In this document: piece after piece, positions 7,318 to 9,483 of the stretch
How the letters are laid out: each line of letters begins with the position of its first letter
Numbering within the stretch: position 1 is the stretch's first letter
Assembly: GCA_028687545.1 (NCBI GenBank)
Contig: JAQTZZ010000086.1
Location: 1-9,483 of the forward strand
From: Candidatus Wallbacteria bacterium
GTDB taxonomy: Bacteria > Muiribacteriota > JAQTZZ01
DNA: 9,483 nucleotides
Reading direction: 5' to 3'
Position numbers and translations under genes: made by a program
The notes under the pieces: model-generated
Databases searched by the model: none
What the model saw: only the letters and a program-made list of their open reading frames with translations
What the model was told of the DNA's origin: nothing

Positions 7318-7746
7318 TTACTTCGTATCCGGGCAGATTTCCAGTCTGGTTTTTTCCTTGCTGGCCTTCATCTGCAGAAGCGCTGCATGATTGACCGTGC
7401 GGCCGATCACGTCCACAAACTGGGCAGAGGGATGGCCGATTTTTCCCAACAGGACTTCGCCGGTCGCGAGACCTGTGTTGAAGTATATCTCCACGCTGCC
7501 GATCTTTTTGCTGAAATGGCTGATTTCCTCGGCAGCTTTCCGAGCCTTAGCCGCATTGGTAAAAGAAAACATGATCATGTCGCCGATGTATTTATGGATT
7601 TTTCCGCCCTGGGCGACGATAGCATCACCGGCAGCCTGATATGCTTCCTGAAGTATTTCCACAGTCTGCTCATCCCCGAGTTTTTCGCAGGCTCTCATGA
7701 AATTAGCCAGATCTGAGAAGCCGACCGTCATTTTCTTCCTCTGCAT
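7318..7746 (-). CDS. Small stand-alone class III nucleotidyl cyclase domain, probably degenerate
   Basis: The 142-residue product is almost only a class III adenylate/guanylate cyclase catalytic domain. Visible are VGFSDLANF with metal-ligand D12, the helix before GGKIHKYIGDMI with K52 and second metal-ligand D56, the NTGLATGEVLLGKIG segment, and FVDVIGRTVNHAALL with D112 and N119. K52 and D112 occupy the purine-selecting positions and fit ATP rather than GTP. Two things are odd. The usual transition-state arginine, four residues after the Asn in VNxAAR, is Leu (L123). The protein also ends about 20 residues later, short of the usual final strands. Turnover may therefore be weak or absent, with a nucleotide-binding or partner role instead. 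No sensor or membrane domain is attached. The start at 7746 has GGGGG close by; ATG 7731, with GAGGA five bases before it, is an equally good alternative, and a TTG at 7761 is less likely. Confidence 0.8.
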   Translation of the reverse strand: MQRKKMTVGFSDLANFMRACEKLGDEQTVEILQEAYQAAGDAIVAQGGKIHKYIGDMIMFSFTNAAKARKAAEEISHFSKKIGSVEIYFNTGLATGEVLLGKIGHPSAQFVDVIGRTVNHAALLQMKASKEKTRLEICPDTK

Positions 7747-7775
7747 TTTTCCCCCAATCAAATAATATTTCTAAA

Positions 7776-7804
7776 ACTAAACAATATTACATTTAATTTG
7801 TCAA
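7776..7804 (-). promoter_or_regulatory. Promoter of the cyclase-like gene
   Basis: On the minus strand there is a perfect TTGACA (7804-7799), a 17-base spacer and TTTAGT (7781-7776), which matches four of six -10 positions. Transcription from about 7769 would give a leader of about 20 bases before the ATG at 7746. Confidence 0.6.
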
Positions 7805-7829
7805 GCTTTTCCTGCATTACTTGACAAAT
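7796..7829. repeat. 9-bp inverted repeat embedding two divergent -35 boxes
   Basis: ATTTGTCAA at 7796-7804 is the exact reverse complement of TTGACAAAT at 7821-7829, with 16 bases between. Each arm contains the -35 box of one of the two divergent promoters. Two perfect -35 boxes explain six of the nine bases; the extra AAT on both arms goes beyond that and may mark a shared regulator site. Confidence 0.5.
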
Positions 7830-7850
7830 CCCAATAACTTTAGATTTAAT
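7821..7850 (+). promoter_or_regulatory. Promoter of the lipoprotein gene, leaderless geometry
   Basis: A perfect TTGACA (7821-7826), an 18-base spacer and TTTAAT (7845-7850, five of six consensus positions) are followed by six bases and then the ATG at 7857. Transcription would start on or next to the A of the ATG. This also argues against the upstream TTG at 7821 as the protein start, since that TTG is part of the -35 box. Confidence 0.65.
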
Positions 7851-7856
7851 CTTAGC

Positions 7857-8468
7857 ATGAGATATTTATACTTATTATTTTTCACAATACTGTTTCTCGA
7901 AGGCTGTAACGACCCCAGGGTTGATCAGCTTAAAAGTGAAATCGAAGCGCTCAAGACCGAGAACGACGGCAGGAAGATTGAAATTTTCGAGCTGAGCCAG
8001 AAACTCAAGGCTCTCAACATCACAAGCGAAATCCAGTCGATCAATGAAGCCCTTGAACTGCATAAGGCTCAGTCCAGGATCACGAAAGAACCCGGTTCCT
8101 ATGTACTGAATTTTTCCAACAGGGAAGTGCAGCTGATGGAGACTGAATACGGATTCTTTCCGATCAATTTTCTCCGCTCTGAAGCATTTTCCAACGGATA
8201 CAAGGTGAAATTCCTGCTTGCAAATACTTTGAATGTTTCTCTCGGCGATCTCACTTTCAGAGTGCGGTGGGGGAAAAGACCTGACGATTACATAGACCTC
8301 GATGAATGGAGAAAACAGCTTCAGGTAAAAGATATGAAGCCCAGGGTTGATTTGAAAAGCGGCTCCTGGAATTATCTGGAACTTTATCTGCTCCCTGCGA
8401 AAGCTGAAAACATCCAGTATGTTGAAGTAAGGTTGATCGCCGGGACGACGAGCCTGGCTGCTCCCTGA
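7857..8468 (+). CDS. Coiled-coil lipoprotein of unknown function
   Basis: The 203-residue product starts MRYLYLLFFTILFLEGC, a short hydrophobic signal ending in a lipobox-like LEGC with C17 as the probable lipidated residue. Glu at the -2 position is uncommon, so lipidation is likely but not certain. Residues about 22-55 (RVDQLKSEIEALKTEN onward) have the heptad pattern of a coiled coil. The rest, from about 75, alternates short beta strands ending in a FRVRWGKR stretch and a strand-rich C-terminus. This loosely resembles small periplasmic lipoproteins such as YajI (DUF3251), but I do not recognise the family firmly. It would sit on the periplasmic face of a membrane or at the cell surface. 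Its promoter is back to back with that of the cyclase-like gene, so the two may be regulated together. The ATG at 7857 was chosen because it begins the signal peptide and lies at the predicted transcript start. Confidence 0.75.
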   Translation: MRYLYLLFFTILFLEGCNDPRVDQLKSEIEALKTENDGRKIEIFELSQKLKALNITSEIQSINEALELHKAQSRITKEPGSYVLNFSNREVQLMETEYGFFPINFLRSEAFSNGYKVKFLLANTLNVSLGDLTFRVRWGKRPDDYIDLDEWRKQLQVKDMKPRVDLKSGSWNYLELYLLPAKAENIQYVEVRLIAGTTSLAAP

Positions 8469-8497
8469 AACCGGAAAACGATTTCGATCATTTCCTC

Positions 8498-8525
8498 GTA
8501 GAGACGTACCATGGTACGTCTCTAC
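8498..8525. repeat. Perfect 28-base palindrome
   Basis: The 14-base left half GTAGAGACGTACCA is followed directly by its exact reverse complement, giving a 28-base perfect palindrome centred between 8511 and 8512. As RNA it would fold into a stem of about 12 pairs with a tiny loop. No T-tract follows, so it is a poor intrinsic terminator. From memory, intergenic palindromes of the form GTAGRGRCG...CGYCYCTAC are dispersed repeats in cyanobacteria and many environmental genomes, probably moved like REP elements; this was not verified. It abuts the -35 box of the next gene (8526). Confidence 0.85.
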
Positions 8526-8554
8526 TTGATAATATCTCTGATTGATCGTATCCT
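8526..8554 (+). promoter_or_regulatory. Promoter of the ankyrin-repeat gene
   Basis: TTGATA (8526-8531, five of six consensus positions), a 17-base spacer and TATCCT (8549-8554, four of six) precede the gene. Transcription would start near 8561, leaving a leader of about 24 bases that contains the Shine-Dalgarno. The -35 begins on the base after the palindrome. Confidence 0.6.
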
Positions 8555-8572
8555 TTAACTCAAGTTCAGATG

Positions 8573-8578
8573 AAAGGA
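8573..8578 (+). promoter_or_regulatory. Ribosome binding site that decides the ankyrin gene start
   Basis: AAAGGA lies six bases before a GTG at 8585. An in-frame ATG at 8570 has no Shine-Dalgarno before it and would place this site inside the coding region, so GTG 8585 is preferred. Confidence 0.7.
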
Positions 8579-8584
8579 TTTATC

Positions 8585-9483
8585 GTGAAAGTATTGATTT
8601 TATGTTCGATATTCCTGAGCACTATCCTCTCTTTTGCTGAAACAATAGTTGATTATGCCAGGACGGGAAATACGACTGAAGTCATGAAGATGATTTCTGC
8701 CGGCACCAGTGTCAACTTCAAAAACAGTTTTGACGAGACCGCCTTGATGGAAGCCAGCCGCAGAGGAAATTCTGCCATGGTCAGACTTCTCCTCGAGAAT
8801 GGGGCGGATGTGAATGTAGTGAACAATAACGGATCCACCCCTCTGATGGAGGCGGCTGCCAATGGCTTCCGGGACATAGTCCGTCTGCTGATCGACAAAG
8901 GAGCTCTGGTTTCAGTGAAGAACTCCAATGGAACCACTGCTCTGATAGAAGCTTCCAGAAAGGGCAGACTGGAAGTGGTGAAGCTCCTGCTTGAGCGCAA
9001 GGCTGAAGTGAATGCAAAGAATAAAAACGGCACCACAGCTCTGCTTGAATCCGTGATCGATGGTTTTCCGGAAATCGCCAGACTGCTCCTTGATTCAGGT
9101 GCTGATGTGAATCTTCGCAACCAGAACGGGGCCTTCCCGCTGGCCGAAGCGGTCAACGGAGGATTCGGCGACCTTGCAAAGCAGATGCTCGATTCAGGCG
9201 CGCTGGGGAGTGCAAAAGGTCCGGAAATTAATTCCTTGCTTACGGCTGCAGCTAGGAAAGGTCTGAAAAATATTGTGGAGATGCTGCTGGACAAAGGGGC
9301 TGATATTGATCAGAAATCCCTGTTCATCTCTTCCTGCCGGAACGGGCAGACAGACATAGCCAGGCTGCTTCTTTCCAAAGGAGTTGACGTCAACTCAAGA
9401 ACCGCCCAGAATGAGACCGCCCTGATGGTGGCTTCTGCCGGGGGGTTTTTAGTAACAGTTAAATTTTTTTTCGAATCCAAGGC
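8585..9483 (+). CDS. Exported ankyrin-repeat protein, C-terminus beyond the window
   Basis: The frame is open from GTG 8585 to the right edge, 299 codons. The protein begins MKVLILCSIFLSTILSFA, a classic Sec signal peptide with likely cleavage after A18. Ankyrin repeats of about 33 residues then follow without a break, starting near residues 19, 49, 82, 115, 148, 181, 214, 245 and 274. They carry the usual TALMEA..G...IVRLLL.NGADVN pattern. The sixth to eighth are more diverged: TALLEA-type starts are weak and the eighth is shortened. Ankyrin repeats bind other proteins, so this is probably a periplasmic or secreted binding scaffold, but the partner is unknown. Whether other domains follow the repeats cannot be seen. 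An ATG at 8570 would add MKGFI in front without disturbing the signal. It has its own promoter. Confidence 0.88.
   Translation, partial: MKVLILCSIFLSTILSFAETIVDYARTGNTTEVMKMISAGTSVNFKNSFDETALMEASRRGNSAMVRLLLENGADVNVVNNNGSTPLMEAAANGFRDIVRLLIDKGALVSVKNSNGTTALIEASRKGRLEVVKLLLERKAEVNAKNKNGTTALLESVIDGFPEIARLLLDSGADVNLRNQNGAFPLAEAVNGGFGDLAKQMLDSGALGSAKGPEINSLLTAAARKGLKNIVEMLLDKGADIDQKSLFISSCRNGQTDIARLLLSKGVDVNSRTAQNETALMVASAGGFLVTVKFFFESK

Noticed and set aside
8485-8548. CGATCA / TGATCG flanking the 28-base palindrome, as ends of a small mobile element
   Set aside because: Six-base arms around such a short segment are expected by chance, and no target-site duplication is visible.
8653-9294. Open frame of 213 codons on the minus strand opposite the ankyrin gene
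   Set aside because: The repeated SerArgSer-rich product is the antisense reading of the regular ankyrin repeats, which avoid stops in that frame. The plus frame has a signal peptide, Shine-Dalgarno and promoter.

Overview
The window reads as bacterial chromosomal DNA of roughly balanced base composition, gene-dense, with short intergenic gaps. Exported proteins with Sec-type signals and a lipoprotein suggest a free-living, probably diderm bacterium. Nothing here fixes the lineage. The mix of giant STAND-TPR regulators, a secreted ankyrin protein and a 2H phosphoesterase recalls candidate-phylum genomes such as Riflebacteria or Wallbacteria, but that is only an impression.

Region 1 (1-6460) is a cluster of three paralogous, very large signal-transduction proteins. 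One is on the minus strand, cut by the left edge. It is divergent from two on the plus strand that lie in tandem 12 bases apart. The two complete proteins have an N-terminal NB-ARC/STAND-type P-loop NTPase, a central helical region with at least six TPR-like repeats, a C-terminal OmpR/PhoB-type winged helix, and a short tail with a conserved CxYC pair. They look like MalT/AfsR-style ATP-dependent, ligand-sensing transcription factors with the output domain at the C-terminus. The divergent intergenic region carries a perfect 12-bp inverted repeat whose two arms sit at the same distance from the candidate -10 box of each gene. The second tandem gene has a perfect extended -10 overlapping the stop codon of the first.

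Region 2 (6461-7761) holds a secreted two-histidine (2H) phosphoesterase-like protein with its own promoter and ribosome binding site. A bidirectional terminator follows, then a convergent minus-strand gene for a small class III nucleotidyl cyclase domain that lacks the usual transition-state arginine and is short at its C-terminus.

Region 3 (7762-9483) starts with a divergent promoter pair whose two TTGACA boxes form a 9-bp inverted repeat. It drives the cyclase leftward and a coiled-coil lipoprotein rightward. A perfect 28-base palindrome follows, then a promoter, a clear ribosome binding site, and an exported ankyrin-repeat protein that runs off the right edge.

Across the window, genes start in two ways. 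Three have a -10-like hexamer exactly six bases before the ATG and no Shine-Dalgarno sequence, which predicts leaderless mRNAs, and a fourth may be similar. The others have conventional Shine-Dalgarno sites.
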